This document shows positions 1 through 8,017 of a stretch of 11,999 nucleotides of DNA, piece after piece. The position numbers and the translations under genes were made by a program. This DNA comes from DASSFG01 sp035547915 (lineage in GTDB: Bacteria > Planctomycetota > Planctomycetia > Pirellulales > JAICIG01). The notes beneath the pieces were generated by a model that saw nothing but the letters and a program-made list of their open reading frames with translations, searched no databases and was not told the origin of the DNA. The stretch is from the NCBI GenBank assembly GCA_035547915.1, contig DASZTS010000101.1:1-11999 (forward strand). The letters run 5' to 3'. Positions within the stretch are counted from its first letter, which is position 1, and every line of letters starts with the position of its first letter.

Positions 1-316
1 GTGCCGGCGACCAGGGGAGACGAGGCCCCTCTCCCCCTGGACCCCCTCTACCCTCTTCACTGTTGCCTGACAGAAAAACAACGTAGCAAGCCTCTCACAA
101 AAACAGTCCCCTCGATTCCACTTGAACTGTGAGCCAAGACAAGACGACTTTCATTGCATCAAGCGGCAGGCTAGAGGCCATTCGGGCGCAAACTGCGATG
201 CTGTAGATGACGACGCTGCGACAAAAGGGCTTGAGCGTGGTTTGGACGGTTCCCTTGCGGTTTGCGCGGTCTGTTTTCGGCACGCCGATTTAACCCAATG
301 TTTGGCTCACAAGCTT
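1..316. other. Left-edge region without a supported gene
   Basis: This stretch lies downstream of the last gene of the minus-strand copper operon. A 62-codon minus-strand reading frame (283-95, GTG start) begins 33 bp after the stop of the 71-residue protein. I recognise no family in it, and it has no good ribosome binding site. Overlapping plus-strand frames are no better. I see a G/C-rich imperfect hairpin at 11-40 (listed separately) and no clear rho-independent terminator directly after 317. The operon may therefore continue beyond the window or end at an unrecognised site. Confidence 0.5.
11..40. repeat. Imperfect G/C-rich inverted repeat (hairpin)
   Basis: CCAGGGG (11-17) pairs with CCCCTGG (34-40). 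The stem continues as AGA (18-20) with TCT (30-32) around a one-base bulge at 33, giving about ten pairs and a nine-base loop. Neither strand has a T-run after the stem, so it is not a canonical terminator. It could be a processed 3' end of the operon transcript or a copy of a dispersed intergenic repeat; a genome-wide search would decide. Confidence 0.45.
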
Positions 317-532
317 TCACGGGTCATCGGCCTTGTACCAAAGTGTCCCGTCGCGAAGGACCATCACTTCTACATACTTGTTGGCCTTATGAGTGTTGAT
401 CGTGTCGAGCGGCCGTCTCTCAGTCGAAATCGGTGCGTCCAAGTAACTTTGCACCGCCATGCCCCCGAAGAAAGCGCCGACGATGGCTGCCGCGACCAGA
501 ACCGCGATGCTGGACTGGATGCGTCGGCTCAT
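317..532 (-). CDS. Small single-pass membrane protein, translationally coupled to cusA
   Basis: A 71-residue protein whose ATG overlaps the cusA stop in an ATGA arrangement (529-532). This strongly suggests coupled translation and a real gene. The N terminus is short and basic (MSRR). Residues 9-29 form one hydrophobic helix with small-residue GAFFGG packing. The remaining 40 or so residues are polar and should face the periplasm. There are no cysteines or histidine clusters that would suggest metal binding; the tail ends with a KYVEVMVLRDGTLWYKADD stretch that looks beta-strand-like. I do not recognise a family. Because it is made directly after the pump, an accessory or assembly role for the RND complex is a reasonable guess, comparable to small peptides that accompany some RND pumps, but this is inference from position only. 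Confidence 0.72.
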   Translation of the reverse strand: MSRRIQSSIAVLVAAAIVGAFFGGMAVQSYLDAPISTERRPLDTINTHKANKYVEVMVLRDGTLWYKADDP

Positions 533-3500
533 CGAGTCCTCAATGCAGCGATCGTGGGCGGGTTGTCAGCGGCTGCGGCCGATAACATGTTTCGATTTGA
601 TTCGTGGATTTCTTTCCGCTGCTGTTGCTCCTGTAGCTTGAGCCAGCGGTTCCGGCGAACCCAATAAAAACGAACTGGCAAGAACAAATCGACGACTTCG
701 TCAGAGATCAGCAACCCACCGAGGACGGGCAAGGCCATCGGGGCCAGGATCTCTCCTCCGACGCCCTTGGCGAACACCATCGGAAAGATGGCAATGATGG
801 CGACGCCTTCGGTCAATAGCTTGGGCCGCAGGCGGTGTACCGCTCCTTCAATGACCGCCTGACGCAATTCCGCAAGCGAGGCGATGTTTTCCAACCCGCC
901 CCGTTTGTCGATGGCTTCACGCAGGTAGACAAGCATGATGATGCCGGTTTCCGTTGCCATGCCGAAACAGGCGATGAAGCCGACCCAGACAGCGACGCTA
1001 AAATCCATCGGGGGCGCGTCCCAGCCCTGCATGATTTTGGGGAAGAGGTACATGAAGAACGCTCCGCCGGCTAGCGCTTCGGGGACGGCCAGCATCATCA
1101 GCACCGCGTCCATTAAGTCGTTGTAGGTCAGGTACAGGATCACGAAAATCAGCACGATGACGACGGGAAAGACGAACCGTAGCGTCTTGGCGGCTCGCAC
1201 CTGATGTTCGAACTCACCGCTCCATTCAACGTGGACGCCCTCGGGGAGCTTCACCTTGGCCGCGACCATACGTTGCGCTTCGTCGACGAACCCGACGATA
1301 TCGCGGCCGCGCACATTGAGCGTTACGTAATTCAGGAGTTGGCCGTTTTCGCTTTTGATCATGGCCGGGCCTTCGACCACGCGTACATCTGCCACGGCGC
1401 TCAACGGAATGAGTGGCCGGCCGCGCGCGGCGTGAACTGGGCTGGCCGCGTGGCCGGTTCGGCGGGCAGTGGTCGTCATGCTCGAATCCGCACCGGCTTG
1501 CTTGCCCATGCTCCCCTGCGGCGCCTCGGCGGCAGTCATGGTGCCGGGACTGACCAAGAGCCGACGGATGCTGTCCTCGTCTTCGCGCTGCGCACGGGCA
1601 TAGCGAACACGGACAGGAAACCGTTCACGGTTTTCGACGGTATACGTAATCGCGCGTCCAGCCAATGCCACCTCGATTTCGCTTTCGACATCTTCCACCG
1701 AAATGCCGTAGCGTGCGGCCTGCTCACGGTTGATGTCGATTTGCAAGTAGCCTTTGCCCATGATCGGTGCGGCGATCACGTCGCGGGCGCCGTTGAGCGG
1801 CTTGAGCACCGCTTCGACTTCTTTGCATACGCGATCGATCGTATCGAGCTCGGGGCCGAACACTTTGACACCAATGTCAGTGCGAACTCCGGTAGAGAGC
1901 ATCTCGATCCGGTTGATGATCGGCTGCGTGAAAATGTTGCTCCAGCCGGGCACTTGCAAGACGCGCCCCATTTCATCGTCAACCAAATCTCCCTTCGGCC
2001 CAGTCTGTCGCGGCCAGAAAAAGACGCGTTTTCGGAAGTCAACTTCCAGTTCCTCCCGCAAGGTCACAAGCGGGGCGAGTGCAGCCGAGTCGAAGGGTTT
2101 ATCGAGCTGCGCATCGAGGGCAGCGGTTGCGAATCCATCCGCCTCGCGGGCATGCGGTGCGCCTTCCAAGTGGCCGCCGTTTTTCGCACCCTTCATGGCC
2201 TCTTCCAGGGTATACCAGCAGAAATAGCGTGTGCCTTCGTCGAACAACTCCCAATTGATGGCCTGGACTCTCTTGCGCCATTGCCGCATACGTTCCTCGT
2301 CGACGGCTTTGAGCACCTCGCCGGCGAATGTCTTACGCTGAGCGCCTAGTGCTTCACTGAATTCATTGCTCAATCGCTGCAAAGGGTGCTCTCGCAGCTC
2401 CAGCGATTCGGCCACTTCGTTGATCAGGTTCCACTGCCTGAGCTTGTTGACCACCTCGTTCGCTATCTGGGTGATGTCCTCAAGCGACGGCCTCGTAGCG
2501 AGCCAATGGCCGTGTCGAGGGCCTAGGTCTCTCGTCAATTGTTCGATCGTTTCAGCCGGCCCGCTGTCGGCCGGCCAGTTCAACGTCTCTCCATCGTCCA
2601 ACCGGCGGATGATCTCTGATACTGCAAAGCGAGTGAGCACATCCTCCAATTCGACGCTGGATTCCTCGTAGCGAAGCAAGGCCAACCCGCGCATGGTTTC
2701 ATCGAATCGCTCCAGCGACTTTTGCGCGGCATCACTAAGAAGGCTATCCCAATCGCCATCGTCCATCGATGCTAGATAACCGTTCGTTCGCAGGCTCTCA
2801 AGGACGATAGCAACCTGCTTCTGTGCGTCCTTGAATTTGAGAACCCTCTTCGGCCATAGCTCTTTGGGGCGAAAATTGACAAACGTTTCGACCATATCGA
2901 GCGGCGCCGGATCGGTCGGCGTGTCGGCCCGGCCCGCTTTGCCGATGACCGACTCGACCTCCGGAAAGCCGCGCAGCAACGCGTCGCGAGCCTTCAGGTC
3001 ATCGGCCGATTGCGTGACGCTGGCGCGCGGGACGGTGATGGGCATATCGAGCGTCGTTCCTTCATCGAGGGCCGGCATAAACGCGACGCCAATCTTGGGG
3101 AACTCGTAGGAGGCGAGGCCCAGCAGAACCAAACTCGCGAGCGAAAGCACCTGCCAACGAGCGCCGCGCGTGGCAATCACCGTGAGGAAGGTAACGACTG
3201 CGAAGACTCCCAAGAACGTCTTTCGCCAAGCGATCTCACTCGCGCCCTGGCCGACAATCGCCTGCAAGGGAAAGATGCCGGCCGCCAGGATTAACAACGC
3301 TGCGAACATCCACATCACGAGATTGCGCCGCGGCAGAGCCCAGGTGAGCAGCGGTTTGTAGATGTTGATAAAGCTACGAACGATCCAGTTCTCTTCCTCG
3401 CTCCGCAGTCGGCCTTTGATGAACGTGGGGATCAGAGCCGGCACCACCGTGATCGAGATCAGGGCCACGCCCAGCAAGGCAAAACTCTTTGTGAAAGCAA

Positions 3501-4935
3501 GCGGATGAAAGTATTTGCCTTCGCGGCCGCTGAGCATGAACACGGGGATGAACGAGATCAGCATGATCATCACCGAGAAAAAGATCGGTCGGCCGACCGT
3601 GCGGCAGGCGGGAATGACCAGTTCGCGGATGTCCCCCACTACCTTGCGCTCGCCGAAATGCTCTTTCAGGGCGTGAGTGGCGTTTTCGACCATCACGATC
3701 GCCTGATCGACGAGAATGCCGATCGAAATCGTGATGCCGGCCAGCGACATGATATTGGCCTGGATGTCGATGACGCCCAGCACGCGCAGCACCCACATGG
3801 ACAGGAACGAAAAGAGCACAGCCAGGGGCAGCGTGATGCAGATCACGAACACGCTGCGAACGTGGGAGAGGATAAGCAGAATGGCGACCGAGGCGATCAG
3901 CATCTCGTGCCACATCACTTCTCGGAGTGTGTGAATCGCTCCATGAATCAGCCGCGTGCGGTCGTAGGCGGGCACGATGTGTATCCCCTCCGGCAAGCCC
4001 GGCTGGATTTCCTGAATCTTCTGCTTGACCCGTTCGGTGACTTCCAACGGGTTTTCACCATGGCGCATCAGTACCGCGCCTCCCGTCACCTCGTCGCCGT
4101 TTTTTTCATAGACGGCGCGGCGAAACTGCGTGCCGAGTTGCACGCCCGCGATCGTTTTGACGTAGATCGGAACGCGATTGACTTCCTTGATGACCGTGTT
4201 TTCGATGTCTTGCTTGTCCTTGATCCAGCCGACGCCGCGAACGATGTATTCGGCACGCCCCTTCTGCACGACTCCACCGCCGGCCGGCATATTGCTCTTG
4301 GAGACGGCTGAATAGAGTTCACCCAAGGTAATGCCGTAGGCGCGCAGGTCTTCGGGCCGCACGTCGACCTGATATTCCAGCGGCGTGCCGCCGACCACGG
4401 CCACATCGGCCACTCCCGCCGCGGCGTTGAGTTGTGGGGCGATATAGAACTTGTTGAGCCCCCAAAGCTGGGCCGAGTTGACCGGGTTCGAGCGAGACGT
4501 CTCGACCGTGTACCAGAAAATCTGCCCCAGCGCCGTGGCATCGGGTGCCATGTACGGCACAACGCCGGGCGGGAGGAACGTGGCGGCCTGCGTGAGTTTC
4601 TCGGTGACCCGCTGACGAGCGAAGTAGAAGTCGATCTTGTCCTCGAAGATCAGCGTGATCATCGAAAAATTGAATTCGCTGCTGGAGCGCACGGCACGGA
4701 TGCCCGCGAGCCCCTTCAGCTTCAACGAGAGCGGATACGTCACCTGGTCTTCGATTTCGCGCGGACTGCGCCCCATCCAGTCGGTGAAGACGATCACCTG
4801 GTTTTCGCTCAGGTCGGGAATGGCATCGACCGGCGTGTGATAGATGGCATAGACGCCCGCCGCTGTGAGCGCTGCACCGAGGATCAGCACGAGGAAGCGG
4901 TTGCGGATCGAAGCTTCGATGATTCGTTCGATCAT
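529..4935 (-). CDS. cusA: CusA-type Cu(I)/Ag(I) efflux RND permease, enlarged by a ~280-residue periplasmic insertion
   Basis: This is the inner-membrane proton-driven pump of a tripartite HME-RND system, expected to take Cu(I)/Ag(I) from the periplasm or cytoplasm and pass it to CusC. The protein is 1468 residues; E. coli CusA is about 1047. Helices are visible at about 12-32, 343-361, 363-385, 395-415, 452-470 and 483-506, with a second bundle near 1252-1425. Aligned from memory to E. coli CusA, the substrate methionines M573, M623 and M672 correspond to M631 (DMPITVP), M681 (PLDMVET) and M1012 (NRIEMLSTG). D617 corresponds to D675. The proton-relay residues D405, E939 and K984 correspond to D410 (GILVDQAIVMVENA), E1329 (MATETGIIM) and K1372 (RLRPK). 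These support copper/silver over Zn/Co/Cd. Extra material lies at about 700-985, 558-605 and 1131-1171. The gene starts 42 bp after the cusB stop without an obvious ribosome binding site. Its stop overlaps the next gene. Confidence 0.93.
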   Translation of the reverse strand: MIERIIEASIRNRFLVLILGAALTAAGVYAIYHTPVDAIPDLSENQVIVFTDWMGRSPREIEDQVTYPLSLKLKGLAGIRAVRSSSEFNFSMITLIFEDKIDFYFARQRVTEKLTQAATFLPPGVVPYMAPDATALGQIFWYTVETSRSNPVNSAQLWGLNKFYIAPQLNAAAGVADVAVVGGTPLEYQVDVRPEDLRAYGITLGELYSAVSKSNMPAGGGVVQKGRAEYIVRGVGWIKDKQDIENTVIKEVNRVPIYVKTIAGVQLGTQFRRAVYEKNGDEVTGGAVLMRHGENPLEVTERVKQKIQEIQPGLPEGIHIVPAYDRTRLIHGAIHTLREVMWHEMLIASVAILLILSHVRSVFVICITLPLAVLFSFLSMWVLRVLGVIDIQANIMSLAGITISIGILVDQAIVMVENATHALKEHFGERKVVGDIRELVIPACRTVGRPIFFSVMIMLISFIPVFMLSGREGKYFHPLAFTKSFALLGVALISITVVPALIPTFIKGRLRSEEENWIVRSFINIYKPLLTWALPRRNLVMWMFAALLILAAGIFPLQAIVGQGASEIAWRKTFLGVFAVVTFLTVIATRGARWQVLSLASLVLLGLASYEFPKIGVAFMPALDEGTTLDMPITVPRASVTQSADDLKARDALLRGFPEVESVIGKAGRADTPTDPAPLDMVETFVNFRPKELWPKRVLKFKDAQKQVAIVLESLRTNGYLASMDDGDWDSLLSDAAQKSLERFDETMRGLALLRYEESSVELEDVLTRFAVSEIIRRLDDGETLNWPADSGPAETIEQLTRDLGPRHGHWLATRPSLEDITQIANEVVNKLRQWNLINEVAESLELREHPLQRLSNEFSEALGAQRKTFAGEVLKAVDEERMRQWRKRVQAINWELFDEGTRYFCWYTLEEAMKGAKNGGHLEGAPHAREADGFATAALDAQLDKPFDSAALAPLVTLREELEVDFRKRVFFWPRQTGPKGDLVDDEMGRVLQVPGWSNIFTQPIINRIEMLSTGVRTDIGVKVFGPELDTIDRVCKEVEAVLKPLNGARDVIAAPIMGKGYLQIDINREQAARYGISVEDVESEIEVALAGRAITYTVENRERFPVRVRYARAQREDEDSIRRLLVSPGTMTAAEAPQGSMGKQAGADSSMTTTARRTGHAASPVHAARGRPLIPLSAVADVRVVEGPAMIKSENGQLLNYVTLNVRGRDIVGFVDEAQRMVAAKVKLPEGVHVEWSGEFEHQVRAAKTLRFVFPVVIVLIFVILYLTYNDLMDAVLMMLAVPEALAGGAFFMYLFPKIMQGWDAPPMDFSVAVWVGFIACFGMATETGIIMLVYLREAIDKRGGLENIASLAELRQAVIEGAVHRLRPKLLTEGVAIIAIFPMVFAKGVGGEILAPMALPVLGGLLISDEVVDLFLPVRFYWVRRNRWLKLQEQQQRKEIHESNRNMLSAAAADNPPTIAALRTR

Positions 4936-4977
4936 GGGAGACTCTGGGCGGGCGAGTATCGGTCGTTATTTAACCGG

Positions 4978-7092
4978 CTATTTATTCGCGCCCGTTAGCT
5001 CCTTTACTTTTGCGACGGTCTTTTTCGGATCGGTCTTGGCGGCGTCCTCGCAGCCCTCGCAACAGAGGAATACCGGCTGACCCTCAATCACCAGCTTGAC
5101 CGGCGTTCCCATTGAGCCGAGCAAGTTCTCCTCTTCCACCGCACAAAAGCGTTGAGCTTCGGCCAATTTGCGGTCTTCGCGCGAAAGCTTGGCAAGCGCG
5201 GCCTTGATGCGAGCGTCAGGATCCTTTCTCGTGGCAGGTTTCCTGCCTTCGGCAGCGGCCATAGCCGGCGCGGGGGTTTCGCTCACCATCGCAGGGGCTT
5301 TCGGCGGCGTGCCGCGCGTCTTGGCGACTTGGGCCAAGGTCTCTTGCGGGTTGTCGAGTGCCTTTTCTTTGCAGGCCGCGCAGCAAACGAACACGGCCTG
5401 CCCCTCGACGTCCAGTTTCAGCGGTGTCCCCATCGAGCCGAGACGGTTGTTCTTCAAGATCGGGCAAAACTTCTGCGATTCGACCAGAGCGCGATCTTCC
5501 GCTGATAGGCCCGCTAATGCGGCCGCCAGCTTCGCATCAGGATCGTCGGGCGTCGAAGGTCGAACGGTGGTAACGTTCGAACCCTCAGTCTTTGACCCAC
5601 CGCCCCCGAAATAGATTGACCCTGCTGCCGGATTGAGCCGCGTTTCCGCGTCGACCAGAAACGAGCCGGCCGCGACCACTTTTTCGCCGGCAGCGAGACC
5701 GGACAGAACTGGATAGAACATCGCATCGTCGGGTCCGGTCATGCGCGGGCCAAGCTCAACTTTCATCCCTTCAAACACGTTGGGGGCGCTTTCCCGGTAA
5801 ATAATGCGTTGCGTCCCCGTGTCGATTACCGCACTTTCCGGCACGGCCAAAACCAGCCCTTGATCGAGCTTTTCGCTCCGCTCTTGGTCGTCTAAAGCGG
5901 TCCGTCGCAACATCTCCAGATCGCGCGCGGGAACTTCCAGCGTTACGGTGGCCGTCGTCCCCGGCCTCAGCTTGTGCTGGGGATTATTCAGTTCGCAGCG
6001 GATTGTCACTGTGCGCGTGGCTTCGTCCACGTGCGGGTAAACGAATGACAACGTTCCCAGGAATGGTTCGTTCGGAAAGGCTCGACTGGTGGCCGTCACG
6101 ATCATGCCGTCGCGACTTTCGGGCGGCAGCGGCTTGTGGATTTGGGCCTGCGGCAAAAAAGGAAAATCCTCTTCGTACACCTGCGCTTGGATCCAGACCG
6201 TCGAAAGGTCGGCGACGTCGTACAACGGCGAGCCCTCGTCGACGTACTGCCCTTCGACAACGTATTTCTCGATCACGTGTCCAGAGATCGGCGAGCGAAT
6301 CTTGAGATGGGTGTTGGCCTTTCCGCTCGCGAGCAGTTCGTCGAGCTGATCGTCGCTGATCCCCAGCAGCCGGAGCCGCTCGCGACTACTGGCGGTCATT
6401 TCCTTCGAGCCGCCTTTCGCGGCGAGCAGTAATTCGCGCATGCCGCTATACAGGTCCGGACTGTAGATTTCGGCGAGCACGTCTCCTTCGTCGACCATTT
6501 CTCCTGTAGCGTTCACGTACAGCTTGTCGATGCGCCCCTTCACGCGCGCGCTCACCTGGCGCTGGCCACGTTCGTTGAACTCGATGAAACCGACTGCGGC
6601 AACTTGCTTGTTCAACGAGAGGTAGTCGACGGCGGCCGTGCCGACGCCAGCCAATACCACGCGATAGGGCGAGAGCTGCACGCGGTTCACCACGCCAGGC
6701 GGTAGGGCTTGTTCGTGGGTGTCTCCTTTTTTGCGCTTCGAGAGCGGCATGAAGCAGATCGGGCATTTCTCCTTGCCGTTGTCGCGTACCACCGCTGGGT
6801 GCATCGGGCAAAACCATTCCACGTCGCTCGACGGGACGGTCGCCGCTTCGATGGAGCGAGTGTAGCGATCGAAGTAGGCAACGAGTGTGTCCCATTGCGT
6901 GATGACAATGCCAATCAAGGCCAAAATGCCAATGAACCGCAGTCGCGCCAGCTTGACCAGGATGATGAAATCGAACCACCACCAAGCCTTTCGCCAGCCA
7001 GTGAGTTCGGGCGGGGCGCGCAGGCCCCCTTCATCGACAGGCTCCAGTCGACTGTGCGTAGTCAGCGGACGGTTGTCGCTTTGCTCAGACAT
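4978..7092 (-). CDS. cusB: CusB-type periplasmic adaptor with N-terminal metal-binding domain and duplicated C-terminal YHS/TRASH-like domains
   Basis: This is the membrane-fusion protein that links CusA to CusC (704 residues; E. coli CusB is about 407). In order: a polar cytoplasmic N terminus (1-36); one transmembrane helix, about 52-66; a heavy-metal-binding domain at 92-120 with FCPMHP (C95, M97, H98) and CPICFMPL (C110, C113, M115); the adaptor core at about 140-490, with barrel-sandwich halves around 165-210 and 262-300 (the latter with KIRSPISGHV) and the AGSFLVDAETRL signature at about 475-486; then a tandem repeat at about 518-592 and 625-700. Each repeat has LSxEDR, a Cys near its start (C543, C650), LGSMGTP, and CCxxC (C570/C571/C574 and C677/C678/C681). 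The repeats resemble YHS/TRASH-type metal domains. No Shine-Dalgarno is evident before the ATG; the start is chosen because it precedes the only membrane anchor. Extra metal sites suggest capture and hand-over of Cu(I)/Ag(I) to the pump. Confidence 0.9.
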   Translation of the reverse strand: MSEQSDNRPLTTHSRLEPVDEGGLRAPPELTGWRKAWWWFDFIILVKLARLRFIGILALIGIVITQWDTLVAYFDRYTRSIEAATVPSSDVEWFCPMHPAVVRDNGKEKCPICFMPLSKRKKGDTHEQALPPGVVNRVQLSPYRVVLAGVGTAAVDYLSLNKQVAAVGFIEFNERGQRQVSARVKGRIDKLYVNATGEMVDEGDVLAEIYSPDLYSGMRELLLAAKGGSKEMTASSRERLRLLGISDDQLDELLASGKANTHLKIRSPISGHVIEKYVVEGQYVDEGSPLYDVADLSTVWIQAQVYEEDFPFLPQAQIHKPLPPESRDGMIVTATSRAFPNEPFLGTLSFVYPHVDEATRTVTIRCELNNPQHKLRPGTTATVTLEVPARDLEMLRRTALDDQERSEKLDQGLVLAVPESAVIDTGTQRIIYRESAPNVFEGMKVELGPRMTGPDDAMFYPVLSGLAAGEKVVAAGSFLVDAETRLNPAAGSIYFGGGGSKTEGSNVTTVRPSTPDDPDAKLAAALAGLSAEDRALVESQKFCPILKNNRLGSMGTPLKLDVEGQAVFVCCAACKEKALDNPQETLAQVAKTRGTPPKAPAMVSETPAPAMAAAEGRKPATRKDPDARIKAALAKLSREDRKLAEAQRFCAVEEENLLGSMGTPVKLVIEGQPVFLCCEGCEDAAKTDPKKTVAKVKELTGANK

Positions 7093-7236
7093 ACAATTGG
7101 GTCTTGCGTGTTGAAAAGGCCCCTAGAAACGGCGACCGCGACACGGGCCGGCCATTGGTGCTAACCCGCCGAACCCGTGTGCGGCCGCCCTGCTGCCTGA
7201 TGACCTTCCGCCGACCGGACATCGGGTCGAGGTCCG

Positions 7237-7869
7237 TCAGCAGCCGCAGCCCATGCCTACCATGCGCATGGTGTTACCGGATGCCTTCTGCCTCGCGACG
7301 GGGGCTTCCGTGCCAGTCATGCCTGACGCGCCATCCATAGTCATCTTGCAACCAGGGCACATCTGCATGTCGCCCATTCCATCGCTGTGTTGCATGCCCG
7401 ACATGCTCCCCAACTCGCCCGTGTCGTTCCCGACGTGCTTGTCCGACGGTGCCGAAGCGCGCTTCGTGGCGTCGGCTTTGGTCGGCTTGGGTTTTAGCTT
7501 CATGCCGCAGATCGGGCAGGCGGTCGGCGTGGCCCCTTGCACTTGTGGGTGCATGGGGCACGTATAGACAAGAGACGCCGCCGGAGCTTTGGCGACGACG
7601 TTCGCGTCAGTCTTCGAAGCGCCCAGGGCCGGGGTAGTGGCCTTCTTCGCTGCGATCGCGCCGGTCGGAACACCTGCTGGGGCGCGGTTCGTCGCCGGTT
7701 TGGCCTGCGCGAGGACCGGCGCTCGGCCGGGCGCTTTGCCGTAGGCGACACGCCCCGCACCCCCGGCCGACGCTGCACAGCCGCCGCAGGCACGAGCAGG
7801 AACGCTGGAGGCGCCAACTATGCCGCCGATGGCGAGCACGGAAAGCACCATTTGAACTTGCACTTTCAT
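7237..7869 (-). CDS. Secreted Met/Cys-rich heavy-metal-binding protein (HMBD), probable copper chaperone or buffer
   Basis: A 210-residue protein with a cleavable-looking signal peptide, MKVQVQMVLSVLAIGGIVGASSVPARA, cut probably after A27 just before a CGGC motif (C28, C31). An Ala/Pro/Lys-rich linker follows. Residues 102-127 form a heavy-metal-binding domain, YTCPMHP...CPICGMKLKP (C104, M106, H107, C118, C121, M123), the same type found in the neighbouring CusB. The C-terminal third is Met/His-rich (about 153-170), then CPGCKMTM (C171, C174), and the protein ends GMGCGC (C208, C210). Three separate soft-metal ligand clusters suggest Cu(I)/Ag(I) binding in the periplasm, a CusF-like job by a different fold. 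It is upstream of cusB, separated by 144 bp. The start is supported by a good GGAGAG site. Confidence 0.8.
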   Translation of the reverse strand: MKVQVQMVLSVLAIGGIVGASSVPARACGGCAASAGGAGRVAYGKAPGRAPVLAQAKPATNRAPAGVPTGAIAAKKATTPALGASKTDANVVAKAPAASLVYTCPMHPQVQGATPTACPICGMKLKPKPTKADATKRASAPSDKHVGNDTGELGSMSGMQHSDGMGDMQMCPGCKMTMDGASGMTGTEAPVARQKASGNTMRMVGMGCGC

Positions 7870-7873
7870 TTCA

Positions 7874-7881
7874 CTCTCCTT
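7874..7881 (-). promoter_or_regulatory. Ribosome binding site of the HMBD protein gene
   Basis: On the minus strand AAGGAGAG lies four bases before the ATG at 7869. It is one of the clearest Shine-Dalgarno sequences in the window and fixes the start. It overlaps the left arm of a short imperfect palindrome, TCCAA (7881-7885) with TTGGA (7895-7899). Confidence 0.7.
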
Positions 7882-7931
7882 CCAAATTGAAACATTGGAA
7901 AACTGGAACGAAACGACCTCGCCTGGCTTGT

Positions 7932-7954
7932 GGTGCGGTCATCCTGACCGCACC
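7932..7954. repeat. Perfect 10-bp inverted repeat between secreted-protein genes
   Basis: GGTGCGGTCA (7932-7941) and TGACCGCACC (7945-7954) form a perfect stem with a three-base TCC loop. No T-run follows on either strand, so a simple terminator is unlikely. It sits in the 148-bp gap between two minus-strand genes. It could be a REP-like dispersed repeat, an mRNA processing or stabilising hairpin, or a dimer operator. Confidence 0.6.
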
Positions 7955-8017
7955 GTATCGTTTCTGGCTCCCGAACCGATTCGGGTGGGTTCGGCTCGGT
8001 GGAACCGCTCAGCCGGG

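Noticed and set aside
95..283. 62-codon minus-strand frame after the operon
   Set aside because: GTG start without a ribosome binding site, no recognisable family, no strong coding signature. It cannot be excluded, but is not supported.
1204..2349. 381-codon plus-strand open frame
   Set aside because: It is antisense to cusA, where codon bias in G/C-rich DNA opens the opposite strand. Its product has no recognisable domain and the minus-strand frame encodes a clear RND pump.
3505..4311. 268-codon plus-strand open frame, His/Asp-rich
   Set aside because: It is the antisense shadow of the most conserved part of cusA; the His/Asp richness arises from reverse reading of pump codons.
7141..7180. 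ACACGGG ... CCCGTGT inverted repeat between the HMBD gene and cusB
   Set aside because: Seven-base arms with a 26-base loop are expected by chance in G/C-rich DNA; no promoter or terminator feature accompanies them.
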